The notes beneath the pieces are model-generated. The model searched no databases. It was not told the DNA's origin and saw only the letters and a program-made list of their open reading frames with translations. A stretch of 12,181 bases of DNA from Moraxella equi (GTDB taxonomy: Bacteria > Pseudomonadota > Gammaproteobacteria > Pseudomonadales > Moraxellaceae), in assembly GCF_002027555.1 (NCBI RefSeq), contig NZ_MXAP01000051.1:1-12181 (forward strand), in the 5' to 3' direction. Positions 1 through 7,894 of this stretch are shown here, one piece after another. Numbering within the stretch: position 1 is the first letter of the stretch; the number at the start of each line of letters is the position of its first letter. A program made the position numbers and the translations under genes.

Positions 1-15
1 GTTTTGCAGGGGGTC
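1..15. mobile_element. Terminal inverted repeat of an IS5-type element (rest lies left of the window)
   Basis: GTTTTGCAGGGGGTC matches, in reverse complement, the left end of the IS5-type element at 10625-10639 at 14 of 15 positions. It is followed by TA at 16-17, and TA also precedes the copy at 10625, as expected for an element that targets TA. This is therefore the outer end of another copy of the same or a very similar IS. Its orientation cannot be settled from 15 bases; the single difference from the left end (position 11) fits a right end. Confidence 0.75.
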
Positions 16-28
16 TATTATATAAAAC

Positions 29-47
29 GATAATAAAAATAATTATT
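29..47 (+). promoter_or_regulatory. Putative Fur box
   Basis: The 19 bases GATAATAAAAATAATTATT match the classical Fur consensus GATAATGATAATCATTATC at 15 of 19 positions. The site ends 5 bases before the -35 hexamer at 52, and the A/T-rich hexamer pattern continues into the -35, so an iron-loaded Fur dimer could block the promoter. Iron/Fur control fits a haem uptake operon. The region is very AT-rich, so chance similarity is a real risk. Confidence 0.6.
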
Positions 48-51
48 ATTA

Positions 52-80
52 TTGACATTTTTTTTATTATTTAGTAATAT
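52..80 (+). promoter_or_regulatory. Sigma70-type promoter of the haem locus
   Basis: A perfect -35 hexamer TTGACA (52-57) is separated by exactly 17 bases from TAATAT (75-80), a near-perfect -10. Transcription would begin near 87, leaving a leader of about 25 bases before the ATG at 112. An AAGG ribosome binding site lies in that leader at about 101-104. It is the strongest promoter-like sequence in the window and lies only 36 bp inside the IS end at 1-15. Confidence 0.75.
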
Positions 81-111
81 TCCCTATCTTAATTATAGCT
101 AAGGCAGTTTT

Positions 112-990
112 ATGTTTGTTAGGGCGTGTTTTTTGATATTTTGTGCGTTGTATGGGGCAGGCTTTGGCTTGACAAACGCTCATGCCACGCATGATTTGAT
201 AAATCTCTCATCAAAAACATCAACGGTTTTGACAACAGGTCAAATCTTTGATAAAGCCAACCGCCCCATCCCTTATGCTACTTTTGTCCAGCGACTGGCA
301 GGAGCTGACTATGTTATCTTGGGTGAATACCATGACAGTGTGTCTCAGCACCACTTGGCAGACCAACTACTTCAAGATTTGCATAGACAAAGACCACAAG
401 GCAGTTTGCTCTTGGAGATGCTGACCGTCGATCAGCAAGTTGCCATTGATAAAGCCCGTCAAAATCCACCTTCCTTTAAAAAATTGCCCAAAGCACTTGG
501 TTGGCAAAAATCATGGGATTGGGCGTTGTACGGACAAATTGTGGCACAGCCGTTTGAGTTTGGCTATCCTTTGATTGCCACTAATTTGACAAAATCTGAA
601 GTTAAAACTCTAATGCAAGGGGCAGAACCGTTAAAAGGCTATCTTTCCACCAATGATGATATTAAAGCAATATTAAAAACCCGTATTTTAAAAGCACATG
701 GCTTTGACAAAGCAGGGCTTGATAAAGCAGACGAAAAAATCGTGGACAATATGGTTACCATTCAGCAATTTAGAGATCGCCGAATGGCAGAAAAAATCTT
801 ATCATCGCCAAAACCCACTTTGCTTTTGACAGGGAATTATCATGCCGAGCAAGGCGTGGGTATACCAATGCACTTGATTGATTTGCAACATGGCAAAACA
901 CCCTTGACAGGCATCGTGGTATTGATGAGTAAATCTATGGGTGAATTTGATGGTCAAGACGCTGATTATATTTGGGTGATTCAAGAGTAA
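112..990 (+). CDS. ChaN-family haem-binding protein
   Basis: A 292-residue exported protein of the ChaN type (Cofac_haem_bdg / DUF399 family). ChaN proteins bind haem at the cell envelope, and a relative (phuW) is found in Pseudomonas haem uptake clusters. Residues 1-25 form a signal peptide ending in AHA. C11 has F at -1, so it is not a convincing lipobox and the protein is probably periplasmic rather than lipidated. The family core begins at about residue 64 with ADYVILGEYHDS, the counterpart of the LLGExHD motif, followed by a histidine-rich stretch. A second conserved block near residue 241, TGNYHAEQGVGIPMHL, corresponds to the family's GNxHxxxxxGVPxHL motif. It is first in the operon, directly behind the Fur-box promoter, and ends 2 bases before the next ATG. 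A role in holding or passing haem in the periplasm is inferred from family and context. Confidence 0.85.
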   Translation: MFVRACFLIFCALYGAGFGLTNAHATHDLINLSSKTSTVLTTGQIFDKANRPIPYATFVQRLAGADYVILGEYHDSVSQHHLADQLLQDLHRQRPQGSLLLEMLTVDQQVAIDKARQNPPSFKKLPKALGWQKSWDWALYGQIVAQPFEFGYPLIATNLTKSEVKTLMQGAEPLKGYLSTNDDIKAILKTRILKAHGFDKAGLDKADEKIVDNMVTIQQFRDRRMAEKILSSPKPTLLLTGNYHAEQGVGIPMHLIDLQHGKTPLTGIVVLMSKSMGEFDGQDADYIWVIQE

Positions 991-992
991 AA

Positions 993-3260
993 ATGACATT
1001 ACAAAGTAATAAAAACAAGTGGTATTTTGCAATTTGGATGATGCTTGGCTTGGCAATTAACTCATTTGCTTTAGCAGGCGGACTGTCTGATGAGATGAAA
1101 AACTCCACAAACCAACATAGCATGTCTGACCATCGTGATAGCCCTATTTCTCCCCCTGATGTTGCCAAATATCCCACGCTTTATCAAGTACACGGTGAGC
1201 TTGTGGTTGATGATTATGCGTGGCTTTATGCTGATAGCGATGAAAGAAACCGACTTATTGAACAAGAAAACGCCCACACCGCCCATCATCTTGACCGCTC
1301 ACTCATAAACACCCTAAGTCAAGAAATCAAGAAGAGAAGTAAAGTAGGTGTATCAGATGAAATTTGGTTAGATGGTGGCATATTTTTTAAAAAAGATAAT
1401 ACATCTTTCCCCAAAGTGTTTATCAAAAGTCAAAATAAAAACAACCAAAATGTTTGGACGCTGCTTTTGGATACCAATGCCGAAAAACAAATGCTTGGTG
1501 TCGACACTTATCAGCTTGGCACGATAAAACCTGCACCCAATGCCGCTCACATTGCCATCAGCTATGATACCATCGGTAATGAAGTGTACGCTATTGATAT
1601 TGCGGATAAGACAGGCCGTGTCATTGATCGCTTGACAAAAACAGCTGGACAGGTGGTGTGGCTTAACCATGAGTATTTGGTGTATGTGAATGATTACCAC
1701 AATCAAGTGTTACGCCACAAGCTCGGCACTTCCCAAAGCCAAGATGTGCCGATTTACCATAAACAAAATCAGCGGCTTGGTCTGTCTTTGGATAGTGCCA
1801 GCTCTGATGAGTTTGTTCTTTTGACGCTTGGTAACATGACTACTGCCCAAACTTTGTTTGCCAAACCAGAAGATTTGATACAGCAAGGTGAATTTACACC
1901 CTTTGGAGTGATAGAACAAGATCGTGAGTATTACTTAGAGCATTATCAAGGTAGATTTTATCTCAAACTCAGTGATCAAAATGGGGCGGCGCTATACGTT
2001 TTGACCCAAGATGATATGACAAAATGGCGACAAAATCAGCATCTGCCAAATCCGATTTTTATGCCAAATAAGAGAGCAACGTTGGAGAGTTTTGCTTTTG
2101 TCGGAGACTATCTGATTGTTAAGGTGCGGCAAGGGGGTGTGCACCAGATTTTTTATGCCAATGTCAATGATTTACGTTTTGACAAGCTCTATCATGTCAT
2201 TGATAAAAAAGATAAAAATGAGCAACAGTTTGACAGATCAATCTATGCTGGTGATCAGGTATGGCGATCGGTAAAATTTGACGACGAAGCTTATATGGTT
2301 TGGATAAAATCCAGTGGCTTTGATATCCAAGCAAACACCAATCCCCATCTGTTAAGATTGGGCTACACTTCACCGAGTACACCAAAAACTGTGCGATATT
2401 ACGATCTACTACATCACCAATTTGTGAATGTCGCTCAAACTCAAAAGGACTATCAAACCAAACGCTTATGGATTGCCAGCAAAGATGGTACAAAACTCCC
2501 CATTACTTTGGTGTACAAAACAGGTTTAACGCCTACAAAAGATACTCCTTTGTTGATTTATGGCTATGGAGCGTATGGATTTAGTCTTGATCCTGTTTAT
2601 GGCAGTAGCTATATTTCTTTGTTGGACAGAGGATTTGTTTATGTGTTTGCTCACATTCGAGGTGGAGGCGAGCTTGGACAGGCGTGGCACAACGACGGTA
2701 AGCTTACTAAAAAACAAAACAGTTTTGATGATTTTGTTGCCGCTACTAAAAGCTTACATCAACAAGGCTACGGTTCGCCTGCCAATACCTTTGCAATGGG
2801 AGAAAGTGCAGGAGGTCTTGTTGTTGCTAACGTCTGTACTACCCACCCTGAGCTTTATAAGGCATGTGTTATGCAAGTGCCGTTTTTGGATGTTTTGTCC
2901 AACTACCATCAAGGCAAAACAGACGATGAAGACCAGTATTCAGAGTGGGGCGACCCAAGTATGGTAAGTGATTATCGCACCATTGCCCATTATAATCCTT
3001 ATACCAATTTGACAGTGAAGCATTATCCTAACATGCTAATCATCGCTCATCGCCAAGATGCAAGAGTAAATTTCGTGGACAGTTTGAAGTTTATTGCCAA
3101 GCTTAGGGCGTATCAAATTGATAACAACCATAGCTTACACTTGATTGCCATCAAAGACGGCGGACATAGTGGTACAGGACAAAATAGTCGTGTCGCTAAT
3201 AATGCCATGGCATATGCATTTATCTTGCAGCAATGCAGTTCTTGCCAGACCTTAGAATAA
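993..3260 (+). CDS. Exported S9-family serine peptidase (oligopeptidase B / prolyl oligopeptidase type)
   Basis: A 755-residue protein from ATG 993, which has AAGAG at 983-987. An in-frame TTG at 972 would overlap chaN and is less likely. A hydrophobic segment near residues 9-26 looks like a signal peptide or anchor, so the enzyme should act outside the cytoplasm. The N-terminal part has the S9A signature (PPDVAKYP, then HGELVVDDYAWL), followed by a beta-propeller-sized region and a C-terminal alpha/beta-hydrolase domain. The catalytic triad is recognisable: S605 in GESAGG, D689 in HRQDARVNF and H725 in DGGHSG. The RGGGELGQAWHNDGKLTKKQNSFDDF block and the EWGDP motif resemble oligopeptidase B more than classical POP. 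S9A enzymes usually cut short peptides next to basic residues or proline and are often cytoplasmic, so the signal peptide and the haem-operon location are unusual. Processing of peptides from haemoproteins is a guess. Confidence 0.85.
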   Translation: MTLQSNKNKWYFAIWMMLGLAINSFALAGGLSDEMKNSTNQHSMSDHRDSPISPPDVAKYPTLYQVHGELVVDDYAWLYADSDERNRLIEQENAHTAHHLDRSLINTLSQEIKKRSKVGVSDEIWLDGGIFFKKDNTSFPKVFIKSQNKNNQNVWTLLLDTNAEKQMLGVDTYQLGTIKPAPNAAHIAISYDTIGNEVYAIDIADKTGRVIDRLTKTAGQVVWLNHEYLVYVNDYHNQVLRHKLGTSQSQDVPIYHKQNQRLGLSLDSASSDEFVLLTLGNMTTAQTLFAKPEDLIQQGEFTPFGVIEQDREYYLEHYQGRFYLKLSDQNGAALYVLTQDDMTKWRQNQHLPNPIFMPNKRATLESFAFVGDYLIVKVRQGGVHQIFYANVNDLRFDKLYHVIDKKDKNEQQFDRSIYAGDQVWRSVKFDDEAYMVWIKSSGFDIQANTNPHLLRLGYTSPSTPKTVRYYDLLHHQFVNVAQTQKDYQTKRLWIASKDGTKLPITLVYKTGLTPTKDTPLLIYGYGAYGFSLDPVYGSSYISLLDRGFVYVFAHIRGGGELGQAWHNDGKLTKKQNSFDDFVAATKSLHQQGYGSPANTFAMGESAGGLVVANVCTTHPELYKACVMQVPFLDVLSNYHQGKTDDEDQYSEWGDPSMVSDYRTIAHYNPYTNLTVKHYPNMLIIAHRQDARVNFVDSLKFIAKLRAYQIDNNHSLHLIAIKDGGHSGTGQNSRVANNAMAYAFILQQCSSCQTLE

Positions 3261-3268
3261 AAAATCAC

Positions 3269-3323
3269 TTACCTTAAACCTGTCAAGCCAATTTTTTGCT
3301 ATCCAAAGCACGGTTTAAGGTAA
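3269..3323. repeat. Perfect 12-bp inverted repeat in the receptor gene leader
   Basis: TTACCTTAAACC (3269-3280) and its exact complement GGTTTAAGGTAA (3312-3323) are separated by 31 bases. In RNA this makes a 12-bp stem, AU-rich in its middle, with a large loop. It lies 8 bases after the peptidase stop codon and 41 bases before the receptor ATG. No U-run follows the stem, so it is not a standard intrinsic terminator. It may be an mRNA stability or processing element that separates receptor expression from the upstream genes, or a protein-binding site. Confidence 0.6.
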
Positions 3324-3344
3324 ATCAAAAATCAATAAACCTAA

Positions 3345-3356
3345 CCTAAATTTAGG
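3345..3356. promoter_or_regulatory. 12-bp palindrome overlapping the receptor ribosome binding site
   Basis: CCTAAATTTAGG is a perfect palindrome whose last bases form part of the AGGAG ribosome binding site (3354-3358) of the receptor gene at 3365. It could be an operator, or the RNA could fold into a small hairpin that partly hides the ribosome binding site. No -10/-35 pair was evident near it. The function is unknown. Confidence 0.35.
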
Positions 3357-3364
3357 AGTTTAAA

Positions 3365-5617
3365 ATGTCAACATCTCCCATTGTTTTTCAAAAAACGAAG
3401 CTTGCTTTATGTCTATCAGTAGTTTTTTGTGTAACTGCGTACGCTGACAATGAATTGGTATTAGAAGAAGTTACCATCAGTGCCAAGCAAACCATCAATA
3501 AAAAACCCTTTACTACCTCCCAAGCGATTACGAGTATTGACAAAGAGACGATTGACCGTTCGGTAACAGGGCTTGACAGCGTAGTGCGATCTACTGCAGG
3601 GGCGTTTACCAGCATGGATACCCCACAAGGCACGCTCAATGTCAATGTGCGGGGCATGACAGGCTTTGGACGAGTAAATACGATGATAGACGGCGTACCA
3701 CAAACCTTGTTTGGAGTAACAGCGACGAGTGAAGGTGAAGGTGGATTTCACACTTCACCGCCATCCAGTAGCACTTTTGGAGCGGTCATTGACAGCAATT
3801 TTTTGGTAGGGGCAGACATCAGTCGTGGCGGACAGGGTGGCTCGCACGGCACCAATGCTTTGATGGGTAGTGTCAATTTTAGAACAATAGGTGTTGATGA
3901 TATTATCCAAGATGATAAAAACTGGGGTGTATTGAGCAAATATACCTACGGCACAAACAAACTTGGACACAATGCAATGTTGGCAGGAGCGGTAAAAGGC
4001 GAATTATCTGCAGGAGGATCGCTTGGCATAATGCTGGCGACCAGTGGTGCAAACAAATCCACAGATTATAAACGAGGCGATGGTAAACTTGCTAGCCATA
4101 ACGATTATGTCATTTCAAAAGTGCAAAAACCACGATCTTATCTGGCAAAATTGGAATATCAACCAAGCGACATGCATAGTTTTATCTTGTCAGGACGAGA
4201 TTATCGCACCAACATCGGTGGGCGACAGCTGAATAATAATGCTTATGGCGTAGACTACTACTTTACACCCGACAATCGTCTTGTGGATTTAGCGTTTAAG
4301 GCTAATACCACAGCAACAACTCAATCTATGAACCGTACTGCCAAGTATCAAACACTTGAAAATGCTGTCGCTAAAAACCGCTCTAACTATTTTGATCTAA
4401 GTAACATCAGTCGCTTTGACGGAAATTTTGGTAAGTTGACGAGTCGTTATGGTGTGTCCTTTTTGACCAATGATTATAGTCGCACAGCAGTTGCTGACAA
4501 TGAAGATAGTTACAATTACACCCCTTTCTCACCGACAGGCAAACAAACCATCAAAAGCGTATACATGGACAACACCTTTGAAAAAGGCAGGTTTGGAATG
4601 GACTTATCATTGACCTATGCTGATTCCGAATTTGAAGGCTTTAAGCCTGCTTGTGGCACGGAGGGAGGTGTGCAGGTGCCTTGTTTTCCAATCGGTGAAG
4701 CAGTCGTTTCCAATCGCTCCAAAGACGTCAATGGTAAAATCGCCCTGTCCTATCAGGTTACCGATTGGTTTATGCCTTTTGTGAGCTATGCTCGCACCAG
4801 TCGTATGCCTAACATTCAAGAAGTGTTTTTTAACAATCAGGGTGGCGGATCCATGAATCCATTCTTAAAGCCTGAAAAAGCCGATATCAAAGAAGTAGGT
4901 TTTAATATTTTTAAGCACGGAATACTCACGGACAGCGATACTTTTGGGTTAAAGGCAACCTATTTCCATAGCAAAATTAAAGATTATATTCATGCTCAAA
5001 CATTCTACCTTAGAACCGATGGCAAGCTAACAAATGACATTAATGATGATATCGTCGGATTTAATGCGCCCATTTCTGTTAACTCTCTAGAACCTGTTAC
5101 ATCAAAAGGCGTGGAATTGATGGCAAATTATGATACAGGCAGGTATTTTGCAAACTTATCCTACACTCACGCTAAGTCTGACCAACCTGTCAATATGAAT
5201 TCAGGACATCATGACTTTGGTTTTACAGGGGGTGGTACAGATCGTTTGCCAACCGATTATTGGACGGCAGAAGTCGGAACTCGTGCGTTCAATAACAAGT
5301 TATCATTGTCAGCACAGGTTAATTACTATGGTAAAAATGCTCGCTTAAACCCTGACTATATAAGCTTAACAGGCGAAGAACAGCTACAAAAAATGCCCAA
5401 AAATCCAATCATTACCAATTTGTTTGCTCATTATCAAGTTAATCAAGATTTAACTTTGAGAGCAGGAATAGAAAACGTCTTTGATAAACTTTATATTCAT
5501 CCTTTAAATAGTCAAAACAGCAATTACAGCCAACTTGACGACAATGGCGAGCCAACCTTATTTACCAACTACGCAAGGGGTAGAACAGCGACAATTGGCT
5601 TAGAGTATCGGTTTTGA
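3365..5617 (+). CDS. TonB-dependent outer-membrane receptor, probably for haem or haemoprotein
   Basis: A 750-residue outer-membrane receptor. Residues 1-27 form a signal peptide ending AYA. A TonB box follows at about 35-39 (EVTIS), then a plug domain with the NVNVRGM and MIDGVPQ motifs and GGQGGSHGTNALMGSVNF, then a beta-barrel ending in the typical terminal aromatic residue (GLEYRF). Length and layout fit the haem/haemoglobin receptor group. The haem-receptor FRAP and NPNL boxes appear in altered form: SRMPNIQEVF (479-488) and NPFLKPE (from 498). No histidine lies between them, where HemR-type receptors carry an essential one. H129 in the plug falls in an expanded loop near the place of the second conserved histidine of that group. 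Two cysteines in PACGTEGGVQVPCF may form a disulfide in an outer loop. AGGAG lies 6 bases before the ATG. The haem substrate is inferred mainly from the adjacent hmuSTUV genes; Moraxella haem receptors such as HumA are candidates for comparison. Confidence 0.88.
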   Translation: MSTSPIVFQKTKLALCLSVVFCVTAYADNELVLEEVTISAKQTINKKPFTTSQAITSIDKETIDRSVTGLDSVVRSTAGAFTSMDTPQGTLNVNVRGMTGFGRVNTMIDGVPQTLFGVTATSEGEGGFHTSPPSSSTFGAVIDSNFLVGADISRGGQGGSHGTNALMGSVNFRTIGVDDIIQDDKNWGVLSKYTYGTNKLGHNAMLAGAVKGELSAGGSLGIMLATSGANKSTDYKRGDGKLASHNDYVISKVQKPRSYLAKLEYQPSDMHSFILSGRDYRTNIGGRQLNNNAYGVDYYFTPDNRLVDLAFKANTTATTQSMNRTAKYQTLENAVAKNRSNYFDLSNISRFDGNFGKLTSRYGVSFLTNDYSRTAVADNEDSYNYTPFSPTGKQTIKSVYMDNTFEKGRFGMDLSLTYADSEFEGFKPACGTEGGVQVPCFPIGEAVVSNRSKDVNGKIALSYQVTDWFMPFVSYARTSRMPNIQEVFFNNQGGGSMNPFLKPEKADIKEVGFNIFKHGILTDSDTFGLKATYFHSKIKDYIHAQTFYLRTDGKLTNDINDDIVGFNAPISVNSLEPVTSKGVELMANYDTGRYFANLSYTHAKSDQPVNMNSGHHDFGFTGGGTDRLPTDYWTAEVGTRAFNNKLSLSAQVNYYGKNARLNPDYISLTGEEQLQKMPKNPIITNLFAHYQVNQDLTLRAGIENVFDKLYIHPLNSQNSNYSQLDDNGEPTLFTNYARGRTATIGLEYRF

Positions 5618-6576
5618 TGGTAGAGAAAGGATTGACCAACTCCCAAAAAGGGGTAGTGTGGTGCTTAGTCGTTGCAGGGCATAGTTTAGCGGTGTGGGGT
5701 CTTTTATGGACAAAAGTGCCACAGTTGCCAAGTGCTGTGGTTACTCCTTTACAGGTAGAATGGATTGAACTTGCCAATCTAGCCACGCCTGCAACACCGA
5801 CAAATCAAACCAGATTGGATAATGCCAATCCACCCAAATCTGACCCAAAACCTGAACAGACATCAGTTTTAATAAAGAAACCGATAAAAAAATCGGTTGA
5901 ACAACCAATCAAACAATCGGTTCAAAAAACCAAGCCAGCACCCAAAACAAAAATAGAGACAACCCCAATCACAGGCAATCAAACACCAGACCAGGCAAAA
6001 AATACATGGACGATACAAGCTCATGATTCTTTTTCAGAAGAACAACCAACCAACCAACCAGAACAAAAAACGACAAACGCCGAACAGGACAATGCCAAAG
6101 ATGACAATAAACAGAGTGATAATGCCAAGCAAGGTGTTGGTAATCAAAGCAGTGAAAAGGATAATCAAGCAGACAGCTCCAAAATATCAAGTAGTCATGT
6201 TGGAAGTGGCAAAAACAATCACAGTAATACAGGATCATCAAGTGATAATACCAATCAGGCCAAGTCAAATGCTCTAGAACAAAGTTGGGCTGCCAAAGTG
6301 CGAGTCAAAATTGAAAAAAATCTTGATTATCCAGAAGAGGCACTTTCTAAAAAATGGAGTGGAAAACCCACGCTCAAAATTACCATTGACAAGACAGGGC
6401 GTGTGTTATCGGCAAGTGTTGCCAAAAGCAGTGGAAAAAGCATTCTGGATAAGGAGGCAATAGCCACTGCACAAAGAGCTTCCCCTTTGCCTGCACCGCC
6501 TGATGAAATTATGAGAGGAGCGTCTAGCAGGAGTTTTATAATTCCTGTGCGATTTGATTTAAAAAGCCATCGCTAA
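5617..6576 (+). CDS. tonB: Energy transducer TonB
   Basis: A 319-residue TonB that links the inner-membrane proton gradient to the receptor encoded just upstream. I chose ATG 5617, which overlaps the receptor stop codon by one base (TGATG) and suggests translational coupling; an in-frame TTG at 5614 is less likely. Residues 12-31 form the single N-terminal membrane helix and include H22, matching the functionally important histidine of E. coli TonB, but V18 stands where the helix motif normally has serine. Residues 60-120 are rich in Pro and Lys, the usual periplasm-spanning linker. About 135-222 is an unusual linker rich in Asn, Gln, Ser and Asp. A TonB_C domain fills about 223-317 (SWAAKVRVKIEKNLDYPEEAL, then a TIDKTGRV strand). 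ExbB and ExbD are not encoded here and must come from elsewhere. Placement suggests a TonB dedicated to this receptor. Confidence 0.9.
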   Translation: MVEKGLTNSQKGVVWCLVVAGHSLAVWGLLWTKVPQLPSAVVTPLQVEWIELANLATPATPTNQTRLDNANPPKSDPKPEQTSVLIKKPIKKSVEQPIKQSVQKTKPAPKTKIETTPITGNQTPDQAKNTWTIQAHDSFSEEQPTNQPEQKTTNAEQDNAKDDNKQSDNAKQGVGNQSSEKDNQADSSKISSSHVGSGKNNHSNTGSSSDNTNQAKSNALEQSWAAKVRVKIEKNLDYPEEALSKKWSGKPTLKITIDKTGRVLSASVAKSSGKSILDKEAIATAQRASPLPAPPDEIMRGASSRSFIIPVRFDLKSHR

Positions 6577-6668
6577 GTAAAGAGAGGATTAATGTCAAGA
6601 TATTAATAGAGATTTACCTTTAAGCAAGTCATGAGAGTGAGTTATCATTCATTCTTAAAAGTTAAACC

Positions 6669-6682
6669 TTGGATTTATCCAA
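6669..6682. promoter_or_regulatory. Palindrome upstream of the hmuS ribosome binding site
   Basis: TTGGATTTATCCAA has two 6-base arms that pair around a TT centre. It sits in the 121-base tonB-hmuS spacer (6577-6697), 4 bases before the AGGAG ribosome binding site at 6687-6691. I found no convincing -35/-10 pair in this spacer. It could be an operator or a small RNA hairpin affecting hmuS translation. The evidence is symmetry and position only. Confidence 0.35.
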
Positions 6683-6697
6683 CGCTAGGAGAACCTG

Positions 6698-7825
6698 ATG
6701 AAAACCGACAAATTTTTATTAAACAGCACCGCCCCAAAAGTGGCAAGCATCACTTTGGAGCCTTTTCAAAAAAATACCACGCTTTGGCAAACTTATCAAG
6801 CCAAAAAAGCTGACACGCCCATGCTTTTCCCTACTGAAGGGGCAAAACTGCTAGGTGTGAGTGAGTTTGAATTGCTGTTGTCATCACCAAACAGCGTTTA
6901 TCTTGGGAGCGATTGCCGTCCCATGCTGTTGCGATTACATGAATTGGGTCAAGTGGAAAATATTGTCCGCAATGAATTTGCTGTTCATGAAAAAACAGGA
7001 CAGTTTTTAGGTTTGGAACTTGGACAAACGATGGGAATGGCGTTGAATCAAGGCGGTTTAGATTTGCGAGTGTTTTTAAATCATTTTAAGTTTATGCTTG
7101 CTATTGTGGCTACCGACGATAAACCCAGCTATCAAATTGCGTTTTTTGATGAATTTGGGCAAGCGGTAGATAAGGTGTTTTTAAATCCCATCACTGATGA
7201 AAAAATCACCCTTTGGCAAACCCTGACCGCCGATTTTGCTAAAACGGTTCAAAAGACATCAATAGAGGTTTTATACCCTGAAATACAAGGTAATTGGCAG
7301 GTCAAACATCTTGATGAGAATCAAAAAGCAGACTTTCACCATGATTGGTTGGCGATGACTGACATTCATCAATTTTATAAAATTTTATCCACGTATCAAT
7401 TAGATCGCCAAAGTAGCTATGTAAACGCTCCTTCAAACTACACCAAACGCCTAAATCCAAAAGTTTTAGAGTCTTTGTTGAGTCGTGCGAGCGAACAGGC
7501 GTTACCGTTGATGATTTTTGTGGGCAATACTGGTATGGTGCAAATTTATGCAGGTACGATCAAGAATATCAAAAAAATAGGGCATTGGCTGAATATCATG
7601 GATCAAAAATACAGTCAATTTACATTGCATCTCAATGATGAGATGATTGAAAGTGTATGGTGGATCAGACGCCCACATTCGGACGGTTATACGATTGCCT
7701 TAGAGGGTTTTGATAAGCATGGTAATAGCATCATTACCATTTTTGGCGAACGTACCGAAGGACAAAAACAAGATCCTAATTGGCAAGTTTTTGCCGAAGC
7801 ACTGGTAGCAGAATTTGCATATTAA
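6698..7825 (+). CDS. hmuS: HemS/HmuS-family haem-handling (hemin-degrading) protein
   Basis: A 375-residue cytoplasmic protein without a signal peptide, close to the usual size of HemS/HmuS/ChuS/PhuS proteins. These accept haem after import and either store it, pass it to a haem oxygenase, or degrade it themselves. The family's two repeated halves are visible. The first (about 45-110) contains AKLLGVSEFELLLSS and ENIVRNEFAVHEKTGQFLG. The second (about 268-365) contains FVGNTGMVQIYAGTIKNIKK, GHWLNIMDQKYSQFTLHL, a WWIRRP motif and FGERTEGQ. H224 in MTDIHQFY lies between the halves and is the best candidate for the axial haem ligand, by similarity to the motif of characterised members. AGGAG lies 6 bases before ATG 6698. 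No separate haem oxygenase gene is in the window, so this is the only visible candidate for haem breakdown. Enzymatic activity versus storage cannot be told from sequence. Confidence 0.88.
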   Translation: MKTDKFLLNSTAPKVASITLEPFQKNTTLWQTYQAKKADTPMLFPTEGAKLLGVSEFELLLSSPNSVYLGSDCRPMLLRLHELGQVENIVRNEFAVHEKTGQFLGLELGQTMGMALNQGGLDLRVFLNHFKFMLAIVATDDKPSYQIAFFDEFGQAVDKVFLNPITDEKITLWQTLTADFAKTVQKTSIEVLYPEIQGNWQVKHLDENQKADFHHDWLAMTDIHQFYKILSTYQLDRQSSYVNAPSNYTKRLNPKVLESLLSRASEQALPLMIFVGNTGMVQIYAGTIKNIKKIGHWLNIMDQKYSQFTLHLNDEMIESVWWIRRPHSDGYTIALEGFDKHGNSIITIFGERTEGQKQDPNWQVFAEALVAEFAY

Positions 7826-7894
7826 TACTTAACTTATCATTTAAGCTAAATGACCAGTTTATTATGATGGATTGTTCTTTGCTTTAATCAAGGG

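Noticed and set aside
972..992. TTG start for the S9 peptidase (also TTG at 5614 for tonB, 7912 for hmuT and 9717 for hmuV)
   Set aside because: Each gives an implausible extension or deep overlap, while the chosen ATG/GTG starts give signal peptides, family-typical N-termini or tight coupling, most with a ribosome binding site.
2560..2967. 135-residue open frame on the + strand inside the S9 peptidase gene
   Set aside because: It lies in another frame of the catalytic domain with no recognisable motif, and the peptidase frame carries the conserved residues.
6023..6277. 84-residue open frame within tonB
   Set aside because: It is a product of the low-complexity linker read in another frame.
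6631..6813. Small + strand open frame before and into hmuS
   Set aside because: It overlaps the hmuS start in another frame and has no clear ribosome binding site; hmuS has AGGAG at the right distance.
7840..7868. Possible promoter before hmuT (TTTAAG, 17 bp, TATGAT)
   Set aside because: The -35 matches the consensus at only 3 of 6 positions in AT-rich DNA, so it is not distinguishable from chance.
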